Source of the DNA: Pinus tabuliformis
Taxonomy: Eukaryota > Streptophyta > Pinopsida > Pinales > Pinaceae
NCBI GenBank assembly: GCA_031772625.1
Contig: CM062818.1
Coordinates: 1,679,888,167 to 1,679,952,166 of the forward strand
Reading direction: 5' to 3'
Length of the DNA stretch: 64,000 nucleotides
Both the position numbers and the translations under genes were made by a program. A model generated the notes under the pieces. It worked only from the letters and a program-made list of their open reading frames with translations. It was not told the origin of the DNA and made no database searches. How positions within the stretch are numbered: position 1 is the stretch's first letter; every line of letters starts with the position of its first letter. Of the stretch, positions 23,382 to 33,438 are shown one piece after another.

Positions 23382-23882
23382 TGTAGGTTTTAACCCTGTA
23401 CATAAATTACCTGCATACGAATTCTAAAACACAGAAATTAAACAATGCGAGAGCATAACACATAAAACCCATATACACAGAGATTTTCCCTGGATCCCAA
23501 AACCGGGACTACTAGCTTGATTTTTCATGATGTTCCTTTCAATGTTACAATACATATCTATACATGCCGAAGCAGTGAATACCATGGACCGAAAATCATC
23601 GTGTCCAAAACCATGGACCAAAAATCATCGCATCCAAAACCATGTGTGAAAATCATGCATAAAACCATATGTAGGTTTTCCTAACCTAACATAGGGTCCA
23701 AAGCCAAAATTTTCCCGAGCGCTACCTCGGATCCCATAGAGTGGGGTTACCTGCACCCCTCAAACCCCCTGTGAGCCCCCCCCGCTATGAAATCGACACA
23801 AGGAAGGGGGGGCTCTGCCCCCCTTCTAACCCCTGGTTAACTATGTCGGCTAGTCGTGGAAAGAATATAACACAACCCAACA
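23382..23882 (-). repeat. Copia-4 5' LTR
   Basis: A 501-bp LTR from TGTAGGTTTTAACC to CAACCCAACA. It is longer than its partner mainly because of a roughly 31-bp tandem duplication around 23582-23645 and extra bases around 23690-23730. Confidence 0.9.
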
Positions 23883-24109
23883 AATGCAATGGATAAATCC
23901 TATAAAGGAAAGAAGAAAGGCAAAGGCAAGGGTAAAGTTGATGCCCCAAAATAGATTCCTCATAAACCATCTGCTGGTGATGCTTCCCAACGAAAACCTA
24001 AGTATCCATGCCTCATTTGTGAGGAGGATCACTATACTAAGGATTGTCCTAGATGGTCCGAAGTTAGTCATTTTCTCAAAGGGACCCCAGTTGTCTTGAA
24101 ATAGCCCTT

Positions 24110-25373
24110 TCCAATCCTAGTAGGCTCAAATGGTAGACCAGCCTTAATCATCTGCCTCCTCGGGTTCACAAGTGTTCATGATGATTACCTCGATTAACGT
24201 GGCTACCAGGTCAAAAGATTATCAAACTCGTGCCCCGTCAGTAGGGAAAGAGAAAGAAGGTACCCCTTCTTGTTTTGCCCCATTCGGTTATGGTCCTCTC
24301 CATATAGAGCGACCTAATCTTGATTCCACCATTTGACCACCTTCTCGAGGTGTGCTTCGCAAGTCCTCATACAATCCCAACGCTCAAGCCGCTCAACATT
24401 ATAACATTGTTAAGGATTTGGCTCAAGCGCTATCAGCTATGTCTGCTCTCGAGGTCCTTCAAAATTGTCCTTCTCAAAAGAAATCGTTACTGTCAGCTAT
24501 TTGCGTATTGATCCAACTGACTCTAATCTCATCTTTGACCTAGAAAACCGTGTTCCGTGTTTACCTCATCAAATTTCCTTTCTCGTTCAAGTAATCATAA
24601 ATGAGAAAACCATTCATAGGACCTTCATCGATGAAGGTGCTTCTACCTACATGATGTCTGTCGCTTGTTGGAAGGCAATTGGTTCTCCTACTCTGAACTA
24701 GTCCCCTAACACTCTGGAAGCTTTTGACAGGCGCGATTCACGACCATTCGGTGTCCTTCCCAACCTTGCCATTACCTTGGAGGGAAAGACAGTACATGTC
24801 GAGGTAGAGATCGTTGATGTTAATCTTAACTACAATCTTCTACTCGGATGGAGCTGGACCCATGCCATGCATGTTGTAGCCTCCTCCCTCTTCTGCATGA
24901 TTCGTTTTCCCCATCAAGGGAAGATAATCATAGTCGACCAACTGTCCTTCTTTGCCTCTTCCTCCTTAGTTGGAAATGTTCTGTATGTTAAGCACACCGA
25001 TGCTCCTTATGAGAGTGTGGGTGCAGGAATTTTTAAAGATCCTACCTTGATGGGCATATTTCCGCTCCCACCTCCTCATGTTTCCTCTGTCAACATGATT
25101 TCGGTCAATTCTGATCCTTGGGTCGTTCCTTTGCTGAATCTTGTTGATACATGGGATGAGGTTATGACGTTAAGTCCCGCTGAAATTGATTACGTGGAAA
25201 TTGTTTCGGCCTCAACTTTAGTATCCTTTGATCATCCTATTTTAAGAACACCTCTCGATGCATATTCTCAATCCCCGTGCCTTGGTTCTTCGGAATCCCC
25301 CGATCCCTTAGCTGAGACTTTTATTTCTGACGAAAGTATCATGGAAGTAATGTATCTAGAGGAAGTACCTTAG
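24110..25373 (+). pseudogene. Gypsy-A protease region
   Basis: Fragments in two frames. 24352-24510 includes LAQALSAMSALEVLQNCPSQ. A shift near 24505 then leads to IDPTDSNLIFDLENRVPCLP and the aspartic protease segment HRTFIDEGASTYMMS, where the DxGAS core is kept as DEGAS. A TAG at 24699-24701 follows. The same frame continues with LNYNLLLGWSWTHAMHVVAS, a typical C-terminal protease motif of the form LLLGRPW. Another TAG lies at 25371-25373. The enzyme cut the polyprotein, but this copy is inactive. Confidence 0.8.
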
Positions 25374-25400
25374 AATGTCACTCATCATCGTTCCTCGTTC

Positions 25401-26130
25401 TTGCCTAGCCCGACAGTCATGTCTATTTTTCTCGAGGAGTTCTCTTCTCAGTTCCTATCCCTACCGCTTCAAACATCGATCATGACTCACGAAGTTTGGT
25501 CAAAAGGGAACATGGGTAAAATTACCCAAACGATGCCAATTGATATTTCTATCAAACCTGGTGTCATTGAAAATGTCCATATCGGGGTAACTTGTTCTCC
25601 AGAAGAGATCAAGATCTATACTTGTATGTTCCAAGAATTCCGGTATGTTTTCACGTGGTCATATGAAGAAATGCCTGGCATTGACCCAAGTATAGTAGTG
25701 CATGAGATCCCAACTTATCCTCATGCAAAACTTGTTTGCCAATGCCTCTGTCCAATGAACACTAGAAAAGCGGTCGCCATTAGGGTGAAGTTGAAAAACT
25801 TCTAAAAGCTGGATTTATCTATCTGATCCCTCTTACAGATTGGGTGTCAAATATTGTACCGGTGACAAAGAAGAAAGGCATTATTCGTGTTTGCATCGAT
25901 TGCTATGATCTCAATCATGCTTGTCCTAAAGATAACTACCCCACTCCCTTCATTGACCAAATCATTGATGAATGTGCCGGGACTGAATTCTTTTCATTTA
26001 TGGATGTTTTTTTTGGCTACAACCAGCTAAACATTGTGCCACTAATCAAGATAAGACAACCTTCATCTATCCGTGGGGGACTTGTGCATACAAAAATCTC
26101 CCTTTTGGCCTTAAGAACACAGGCCTTATA
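25401..26130 (+). pseudogene. Gypsy-A reverse transcriptase, N-terminal half only
   Basis: The connection region (FTWSYEEMPGIDPSIVVHEI, 25651-25710) leads into reverse transcriptase, with a frame change near 25780. The fingers and palm start follow: WVSNIVPVTKKKGIIRVCID, CPKDNYPTPFIDQIID and FFSFMDVFFGYNQLNI, where the usual D-G-x-S-G-Y has become D-V-F-F-G-Y. A second frame change near 26050 precedes NLPFGLKNTG. Homology ends near 26110-26130, before the YMDD-type catalytic motif. The rest of pol is gone or unrecognisable. Confidence 0.8.
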
Positions 26131-28912
26131 CATCTGTGGCTTGCAAGCCTCAAAAATATGGAATGTTAGACCTATGTACTAAACAGCATGATGCTCATGA
26201 TAACATGTAACTGCTTGGACTACGTGAGTTAGAAATCAGCGAATATGATCTTACACCCTCACTGTATGCCTCTAGTACTGGCGTGGGACATCACCCATCC
26301 GGGATCCCATGGGTTAAACCCTCGAGATTCTACGCAATCTCCTCCTCATTGTCGCTTCCCTCCTGATAAGGAGTGACATCAAACTATCGAGCGACACGCC
26401 TGGCGATTGGGGACATCCCAGCAGGGCATTTTGGTCCAAAATCTGCATTCATAAAATCGAAGTGTCATGAACACATATATTTTAAAAAATAGTAAAAAAA
26501 ATCAAAAAAATTAAAAAATTTGTTGTTTTTACCTCCATCATCAAAGTCCTCCCCTTCTAGGAGTGGCATATATGGATCTTCATGGAAGTCGGTACCATTG
26601 TAAAGCACATCCTCCACTATGATTAGTTATCATCGCAGCCACAAGAAAAAAAGAGGGCTTATAGGACATCTGTTGTCCCCCATAACCTTGGGCATCAACT
26701 CTCTCCAACGGACCATCCGTGGGTCTCGTGGCATCAATGGATCTACCTCAGTCAGCTGGTATTGGAACAATGTCACCCATTCCAAGAACAAGGTCACTAG
26801 CACAGATCCGAAAAAAAGTTGCTTCAGGTGTCCCGCTTTAGCTTTTGATAGCTAGCGCTTCATGTTGATTTTCATAGCTTCTGCCCAGTTAAATATGGTG
26901 GGCGCCATGAAGTTGATAGTGTACTAAAACTTCGACTTGTTGGTCTCATGCAGTGCTTGGGACCCAGCCACTCTGTTGATGGTCAACAGTAGCACTCTCA
27001 ACACAAGATCCCAAACAGTCATAATCTCAATCTTACCACTTTTGGATTTGATAGCTTCTGGGCAATGTTTGGCAAGTAGCATAGTCACACTTGTCCCAAT
27101 CAACCTTGACCCATATAGGTTGACTGGTTACCCTCTCTGGGATAGTCCTGTGATGAAATAAATGCTTGAAGTCTCCAACTCCAGCTCTTGGTCACCGATG
27201 ATGAAAATTTCTCAATTTATGTCCCAAAGACTGATCAAGTAATGTAGAAACTCAGGTTGGGCCCGTAGACCTGGTTTAAGAAAGAATTTGAGGATCCCAC
27301 AGTTCCTCAAAGCCTCCAAGCAATTTGGATCATCCATTGCTTGAGTATCAATATCCTCATGCTCATGTTCTTTCCAATCCACCATTTTTCATGATTTCTT
27401 CCTCCAAAAACCATGTAATCAAGTCAATGATCATCCTTGGCTAGAAAAATTTGGGTTCAAACGATCGAATTGAGTTAAAAAATGGATTTTTTTGCTCATG
27501 GCGTCAGCGCGACTATTTTAAAAATAGTGGCTCTAATGATGCGGTTGACTGTTTTAGCCACCCCTGATTGACGCGATTCTGTGCCTGAAAATCGCGCCGA
27601 CCAAAGGCGAAAAAGTTTTTCCAAAAGTTCCCTATGAAACCCAAAAAATGGACAAAAATAGGAAAAATAATTATAAAAATGGAACTTCAGGTCTTGGCTC
27701 TTACCTGCAACTGATGGCTCGACGAATGACCTCTCGGATCTCCTACAATCTGCTCCGAAAAATTAGGGCACAAGTGGGTAAAAATCTCTTCATGCAAAGG
27801 TAAAATGGTAAATGGTAAAAAATAATTACTTTTGCCCCATTTTATTCATTTATTCATGAAATATTAGGGTTTTTGAGTATTGTTTGACCTATTTTCCCTC
27901 AGAACTGGATAATGCATTTACCTTTGTTGTGCAGCGACAAGTGATGGATTGTTGATGATGGTACTGGAGTCATGTTTCAGTGCTTTTCTCGACTCATAAA
28001 TCTCAAATGAAAAGGTTGCAGAGTATTTTTCCCTTTTTGACTCGTAAAAGAGAATAAAATGGGGGGTCTACTTTCAAGCTCTTTTTCGACTCTTTAAACA
28101 CAAAAAGATTGTCGAGATCTTGACGTTTTGAACTCATGTACCCAGTATATGTTTACCCTTTTTCAGGCTGGGATGCACTATTTACAAAAACAGTACTCCT
28201 TGACTGAAATGGTCAAGTGGTTCTCTCGAGCATCATTTTCTACCTTTTCGGGCTCAAAAGACACAAATGTACGAAAAGGGACCATGTGGAGTTTTCTTTT
28301 TTGTGTCTTTTTCAAACTCTCTAAACATGAAAAAGATATCGAGTTGGACCTTTGTCAAACTCATTAAAATATTAAACGACATTGGATTCGTCGCCATGAC
28401 AAACGTGAGCTTCTCCTTCCTATGGCTCATTAAACTTACTAGGTCGGATTCATTTGAAGGATGAACTTACAGTGCATGCATATGCTATCCCCTTCAAGAT
28501 TACGATAAAAAATAATTGGGGTACCTACCAGAAATGGTGGGGGAAAACTTGGAAATTTGGTGAGTCGTGTCGGCAGCTCACTCTTGAACATTACAATTTT
28601 TGCTTCGTGTCGGGTTGGGATATCCTCCTTTTCATTTGACCTTCCCGGGGTGGGTCACTCATTTTTTCCTTCCATTTAATCTCTGCCATGTCATCATGAC
28701 CACCGATTTTATGGATCCAATAGCTGCCAAACTCCGAAATCGTGTCGCCGATATGTTCAAGAGTCAGTCCTTCTGCAATTACACTTACTCCTGATTCTCT
28801 GTATCATCTAAAATCATTTTCATCCCTTTGTCTCGTGTCAATGATGTGGGATACATCATGTCCCTCCTTTGACACAGTCGTTTCCTGTTGACTTCATCTC
28901 ATTTTCTAGGAA
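26131..28912 (+). other. Unassigned 2.8 kb of gypsy-A interior
   Basis: No domain is recognisable. 26131-27900 has only short ORFs on either strand and a palindromic CTATTTTAAAAATAG near 27510. It may be an unrecognised insertion or the decayed RNase H and integrase region. From about 27990 the motif CGACTC-(T/A)TAAA-CA-GAAAA recurs every 70-90 bp (near 27995, 28085 and 28315). The same motif occurs in the gypsy-A leader near 18250, so at least 27990-28912 belongs to gypsy-A. The last five bases before Athila-B (GCTGG, 28913-28917) are its target duplication. Confidence 0.5.
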
Positions 28913-29257
28913 GCTGGTGATGAGCCCCAATTTTTGGTACCATTTGGGCTCATTTGGCCTACTTGCTCTGCTCAAACCATTCATTTTTTATTGCTTATGC
29001 ATTCATTTCTTGGTTTATTCGTGTTGTTTGTAGGAAGAAGGGTAGGCATTCTATCCACGTTACTAATTCATGATGATTTCAGGTTTTGGCATTAAAAGGG
29101 AGCAAAGATCACGAAAAAGGAGACAAGGAGACAATGAGGTGGCACTGCTGGTTTTTAGGAGAGGATGTCCACAGTCTTGGGGACCTTCCTCGTGATTCCC
29201 ACCATAGCTCCAAGCTCCAATCCATCTCCCCACCGAGCTTAGAGGTAGCCAACTGTT

Positions 29258-29317
29258 CTATAGGAACAGCAGTTATAACTGTTCTACAGGAACAGCAGTT
29301 ATGACTGTCCTACAGGA
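29258..29317 (+). repeat. CTACAGGA cluster 1, period 26 bp (5' LTR)
   Basis: Three copies at 29258 (variant CTATAGGA), 29284 and 29310, embedded in GTTCTACAGGAACAGCAGTT. In the 3' LTR all three are exact (42269, 42295, 42321). Confidence 0.9.
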
Positions 29318-30387
29318 TCAGCAGTTTAAACTTCAGTTGGACAGCCAAGCTCCTCAAATCAAGGACACCTGTTGGATGATCGTTTTGCTTAAATACTCAG
29401 GCCGTAGCCTTGGATAGAAGCTTTTTGAACTTTTGTATTACTCTTGTAATATGGAAGTACGAGCTACAGCTCGGTTTTTGTTCCTTTTGTAAGCCAATTT
29501 TGGCATGTCATCAGACTTTCGTTTATGAATAAAGGCAGGCAGATTTTGATCTCATTCTGAGTTTCTAAGGGAGCTATAGCTCTCAGGTTAGGGCCCAACC
29601 TAAGAGAAATAGATCTCCTCGGTGTTGTAATATGGTTGCATTTCGTTCCAGCACTTTGAGTTTTTACTTTCACATGCAATTCGAATTTACAGTTTGTTAA
29701 TTTAGTCTTTTTCATGAGCTTAGATAGGATTAGTTTATGGTGAATTTGTTTCAGTTGCTTAGATTCGATAGGAGGATAGTTATAAATTATTGGAGCTCCA
29801 ACAAAAGGTTGTTAAGGCTCACTGCCATCTCTGTTAGGGATTGGGGTGCAGTCCATAACCAACCACCAAAAAGAAACGCAGTTCTTCTCACTTCCATGCA
29901 AGCTGCAACATAGACATTTTCGTTGAAGATCCATCCATGCACTTTTGACATTGAACCATACTTCTACATTTCACTTCCATGCACGAGTTTCATTTCTTGG
30001 TTTTCCATTGCTGTTCATAGGTTTCATGGCACAGTTATCATAGGTTAATGAATTTCTCGTTTTTGGTGCATAAGTCATTTGTTTCATTTACGCTGCTCCT
30101 TATCATTCCACCTTCTTCTTCTTCTTCTTCTTCTTCTTGATCTCTCCTCAATCCACCTACTCAGCCTCTGTCCAACCCATTTACCCTCCAACTCATCCAT
30201 TAATCACTTAGCTCCATTTACTTCAACTTTCGTTGATCCCATCCTTCCAACCATCAAACCACTGCATGCACTCGTCCTTCCTCTGACTCCTCTGCTCCTG
30301 AGCCATCACCAGCTCCATCTCCATCTCACCTATCCTTCCACACCACTCCAACACTCCACCATCTCCCAAAACTTCCACGGCCAAACA

Positions 30388-30460
30388 TCCTGTAGAATTG
30401 CACAGACTTCCTGTAGAAACCCCTGAGTTTCCTGTAGGATCCCCTGCAGACTTCCTGTAG
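30388..30460 (-). repeat. CTACAGGA cluster 2, reverse strand, period 21 bp (5' LTR)
   Basis: Four TCCTGTAG sites start at 30388, 30409, 30430 and 30453 (spacings 21, 21, 23). The 3' LTR has the same set at 43390, 43411, 43432 and 43455. All are on the strand opposite to the internal clusters. Confidence 0.9.
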
Positions 30461-31080
30461 AAACCTGCAAACTCGGTTGCTGAGCATCTGAACGTGGTAG
30501 GCTTCTGTGGACTGATGCTGGAGACCCTCTGGGACCTCCCTTAGCCATCCTGACCTTGCCCATGCTTTCCTTCCATTCCAACCGCTCCTGCACAACCAAA
30601 CCCTAATCAAAAGCATCATCACAATAAATCCAACCACTTAATGAAAAAATACAAAAACATGTCTTTTCAGATGCAAGTAGCTTAGATGCATGTATTTCAG
30701 CTCTCTACAAGTAATGGCATTAGTGGTAGTAGTTTCATTCACAGTTTTGCATAGTTAGGGTCTAGCCTAGTCAAATTAGGGTTTACTAGGGTTTTCATGC
30801 TTTGTTGGTTTTCAGTTTCTTTCTGCAGTTAGACTAGTCTCCTTTGAGTTAGCTTTCGTCCATCATTCATAAAGCTTCTTCTGTGAGCATATAGAAGTTG
30901 GCTTGAGCCCTAGCGGACTTGTGCCAGCTAACCAAGTGACAGCTGCGACAAGAGCTAGTACTTGTGCATACAGCACCGTCGCTTCCAAGTTTGTACGAAC
31001 TACCGGGTTGATAAAATTAGAGATAGGAAGCTCCAGGAGTTGTAGCATTATTGCTACAATACTGGAGCCCACCATCTTTT

Positions 31081-31098
31081 TGGCGCCGTTGCTGGGGA
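31081..31098 (+). other. Athila-B primer binding site
   Basis: TGGCGCCGTTGCTGGGGA lies six bases after the LTR. It has the form of the TGGCGCCGTTGCCGGGGA site reported for many plant gypsy elements and usually attributed to tRNA-Asp. The tRNA was not checked here. Confidence 0.85.
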
Positions 31099-31467
31099 AG
31101 CGTCAGAGTATTAGTAATTGTTGCTTTTCTTCTACTTCATTACTCTTGCCTTCTGCTAAGTAGTTTACTTCATTTCCATTCTGTAAAAGTAGCATAGACA
31201 TTTCCTGCTTTCATAGATTAGCATTTCTTGCTTTCATAGATTAGCATTTCCTGCTTTCATAGATTAACATTTCCTTTCTGCAAGCGTAGACTAGCATTTC
31301 CATTCTTTCAATTTCCTTTGAGCAACGTAGATTAGTTCTTTCCTGCTTTCAGTTTAATTTCGCATCTTTCATAGTTAGTTGTAGATCAATCTGTCTCAGT
31401 TTTGCAGGTACCAAAAGAAAAGCAAAGCAAAAGCAATCAAAAAGAAAAAGAAAGTCTTTTCCATTTC
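31099..31467 (+). other. Athila-B leader
   Basis: An untranslated leader with three to four imperfect 24-bp repeats of CATAGATTAGCATTTCCTG type (31199-31300). A good 3' splice-site-like sequence (CAGTTTTGCAG/G, cut after 31407) lies upstream of the gag ATG. Confidence 0.6.
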
Positions 31468-33438
31468 ATGCCTCGTAGGAACCGAGATAGATCAGGCAAA
31501 TTCCTACCAAACACCCCCACCACATCACTGAGTCACCCTTCTCTCTTCTTTGGTGACAGTGACCCAGAAGAACCTATAGGTGAACACCCTGAGATATCCA
31601 AAGACCCTATAGTAGAAGAAGAGTTAGAGACCACTCCATCTGAAGCTATGGCTGACAATAGAAGAGAAGATGAGAGAATAGAAGGTGCCTTCCCCATCCG
31701 AGAGACCAATGGAGAGATGAAAATGAAGAACATTAGCCCCTCCACCTTACCTCACTTCCATGGGCTGACCACTGAAGATCCAGACACCTTCCTGTTTGAG
31801 TTTGCTGTCCTTTGTAGAACCTATGACTATACTGAAGATAAGCAAAAGCTGAAACTTTTCCCTTCCACTCTCAAGGATGCAGCACTACGCTGGTTCATGG
31901 GCTTACCTGGGAATAGTATCACCACTTGGGCTCAGATGCAGCAAGCTTTCAACACCAAGTACCGGGATTACTGTAGGTCCAAGGAAACAAAGGGGGAAAT
32001 CTTTCGGATGTCCATGGGAAATGATGAGTCCTTAGAGGATTATGAGGAGAGGTTCCAACTAAGATATAAGCGGGCCAGGTGCACACTTGACCCTGAATCC
32101 CTCAAGTTGGTCTTGCTCCGAGGAGTCCCTGAAGACCTCTTAGATACCCTTCACATGTTAGCTGGGGGGGACATTTACCAACTGCCTTATGAGGACATCA
32201 AGACTGTGTTTAGAAACCACTCCAGGGTAGCTCGGAAACGAGGTAGAGGAAACCACCTCTCAACTAGTGTCCCTTTCTCCAAACATGAGCTTGCAAATCA
32301 ATTAGAAGATCTTAAGAGTGAGGTGAGACAAACCATTGCCATGCAGCTTGACACATTCAGGATTCAGCAAAAGAAAGAAGAGGCTGAGAGAGCCTTGGCT
32401 ATCTTCATCCCTAGGTGCACAAGGAGGCACCCTAAGAACGAATGTCCATTGCATTCGGTTGAAGTGTGTTTCGTTTGTGAGGAGGACCATCCCACAAATC
32501 AGTGTCCAACCTTACCTGGGTTTAAAGCCATGTACCAAGGGACAGAAGCTCCCACAGAGCCTCTCTATTACCTCAACCAAAGGAGGCCACAGGGATCTAG
32601 ACCTTATCAGCAGGGGATGCAAGGGGCATCTCAAGCTTATTACAGCCCCAACCAATCAACTCCTATGCCTTCCTGGGGTCCCCCTGCTCATCTTTCATGG
32701 TCCATGCCTCCTCCATGGTCTTATCCACCTCAGTACCCCACTCAACCTAATTCTCATTCATATCACTCACATGCCCAGCCACAGCCTCAATGGAATGCAC
32801 CTCAGTCGGGGTGGAGGCCCCAATACAACACTCCTCCTGCCATCTTGCCTCCACCACCAGTTCAACCTCAGCCATTACCTCCTGCTCCTCCAAGGCAACC
32901 TCAAATGCCTGCTCAACCGAACCCGAACCCCAACAATAGACAGGCCCAGCAGGTATACACTGGGGAGACCTCATGCCCTACCTATGCTGTGGAGATCCAG
33001 GAGATCAATCTTCGATCTGGAAAGACTCTACCAGATCGCCAACCTCCTCCCCCAGAGGATGAGGAAGATAAACAGGAAAGTGAACCAAAGGCTATTCCAC
33101 CCTTTCCTGAGAGACTAACAGCCACCACACAACCCAACCCAGAGGAGGAAGAGCTTCTGGGTGAGATCAAGCAGTTGTGTGTAAAAATACCACTTCTCCA
33201 AGCCATCAAGGATGTGCCAATATACAACAAACTGGTTAAGGAGAAGTGTTTCAAACACCCAGGCAGACGGAAGAAAGATGCCTCAACTATCAATGTCATA
33301 GGACAACTGTCTGACCTTATGTTAGGACAAGTCATCTGCCCAAAGTACCTAGATCCTGGAAGTCCTGTAGTAGATGTTCACATCAATGGCACCATTATAC
33401 CTCACACCTTGATTGATCTGGGGGCTCCATTAATGTGA
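31468..33438 (+). CDS. Athila-B Gag and start of protease, frame lost in the protease site
   Basis: The ATG at 31468 (MPRRNRDRSGKFLPNT) is the first in the frame. The earlier in-frame codons follow a TTG only. The capsid region reads LPHFHGLTTEDPDTFLFEFA then LKLFPSTLKDAALRWFMGLP and YEERFQLRYKRA, matching Retrotrans_gag. A Cys/His segment (CFVCEEDHPTNQC, CX2CX4HX4C) is the zinc knuckle at about 32467-32510. A long Pro/Gln-rich linker follows, then the Athila-type INLRSGKTLPDR. The frame then enters the aspartic protease and ends at 33436-33438, two codons after the active-site LIDLGA. The loss of one base near 33425-33428 explains the early stop, since the pol frame continues at once in the next frame. 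Confidence 0.9.
   Translation: MPRRNRDRSGKFLPNTPTTSLSHPSLFFGDSDPEEPIGEHPEISKDPIVEEELETTPSEAMADNRREDERIEGAFPIRETNGEMKMKNISPSTLPHFHGLTTEDPDTFLFEFAVLCRTYDYTEDKQKLKLFPSTLKDAALRWFMGLPGNSITTWAQMQQAFNTKYRDYCRSKETKGEIFRMSMGNDESLEDYEERFQLRYKRARCTLDPESLKLVLLRGVPEDLLDTLHMLAGGDIYQLPYEDIKTVFRNHSRVARKRGRGNHLSTSVPFSKHELANQLEDLKSEVRQTIAMQLDTFRIQQKKEEAERALAIFIPRCTRRHPKNECPLHSVEVCFVCEEDHPTNQCPTLPGFKAMYQGTEAPTEPLYYLNQRRPQGSRPYQQGMQGASQAYYSPNQSTPMPSWGPPAHLSWSMPPPWSYPPQYPTQPNSHSYHSHAQPQPQWNAPQSGWRPQYNTPPAILPPPPVQPQPLPPAPPRQPQMPAQPNPNPNNRQAQQVYTGETSCPTYAVEIQEINLRSGKTLPDRQPPPPEDEEDKQESEPKAIPPFPERLTATTQPNPEEEELLGEIKQLCVKIPLLQAIKDVPIYNKLVKEKCFKHPGRRKKDASTINVIGQLSDLMLGQVICPKYLDPGSPVVDVHINGTIIPHTLIDLGAPLM

Larger units (their letters stand above)
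21252..23882 (-). mobile_element. Copia-4: internally deleted Ty1/copia element
   Basis: In minus orientation: 5' LTR (23882-23382), primer site TGGTTTCAGAGC (23380-23369, one base off the Met-tRNA site), gag (23259 to about 22717), then directly the YVDD part of reverse transcriptase (22715-22704) and RNase H, polypurine tract (21688-21678) and 3' LTR (21677-21252). Zinc knuckle, protease, integrase and most of the reverse transcriptase are missing. The target duplication is not clear (ATCGC and AATGC). Its length, 2,631 bp, is a multiple of three, so the gypsy-A gag frame is the same on both sides. Confidence 0.92.
18419..24105 (+). pseudogene. Gypsy-A gag, interrupted by copia-4
   Basis: ATG at 18419 begins MAEPTGLPSSSSSPLSKILS. 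A Pro/Gln-rich region follows, with a 10-residue tandem repeat of the type NPYVQGQQVQ (about 19960-20240). The Retrotrans_gag capsid core is at 20520-21020, with PKFEGKAKEDPQAHVMTYHL, a VAKWYIKLP segment and HIHEWRRRCRLIKFE. Copia-4 sits at 21252-23882. The frame then resumes with a basic stretch and a knuckle CLICEEDHYTKDC (24009-24047, CX2CX3HX4C). TAG stops occur at 20760 and elsewhere, and frame changes occur in the Gln-rich part. The element is long dead. Confidence 0.8.
28918..31074 (+). repeat. Athila-B 5' LTR
   Basis: A 2,157-bp LTR from TGATGAGCCCC to GGAGCCCACCA. A TTAAATACT sequence near 29389 (ATAAATACT in the other LTR) is a possible TATA box. AATAAA at 29528-29533 is a possible poly(A) signal. 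Three forward copies of the CTA[C/T]AGGA motif are spaced 26 bp apart (29258, 29284, 29310). Four reverse copies (TCCTGTAG) start at 30388, 30409, 30430 and 30453. A (TTC)n tract lies at about 30112-30139. Confidence 0.93.

Noticed and set aside
30326..30637. Minus-strand ORFs in the Athila-B LTR, repeated at 43328-43639
   Set aside because: They recur only because the LTR is duplicated. They have no start context, domain or length conservation beyond the LTR identity.
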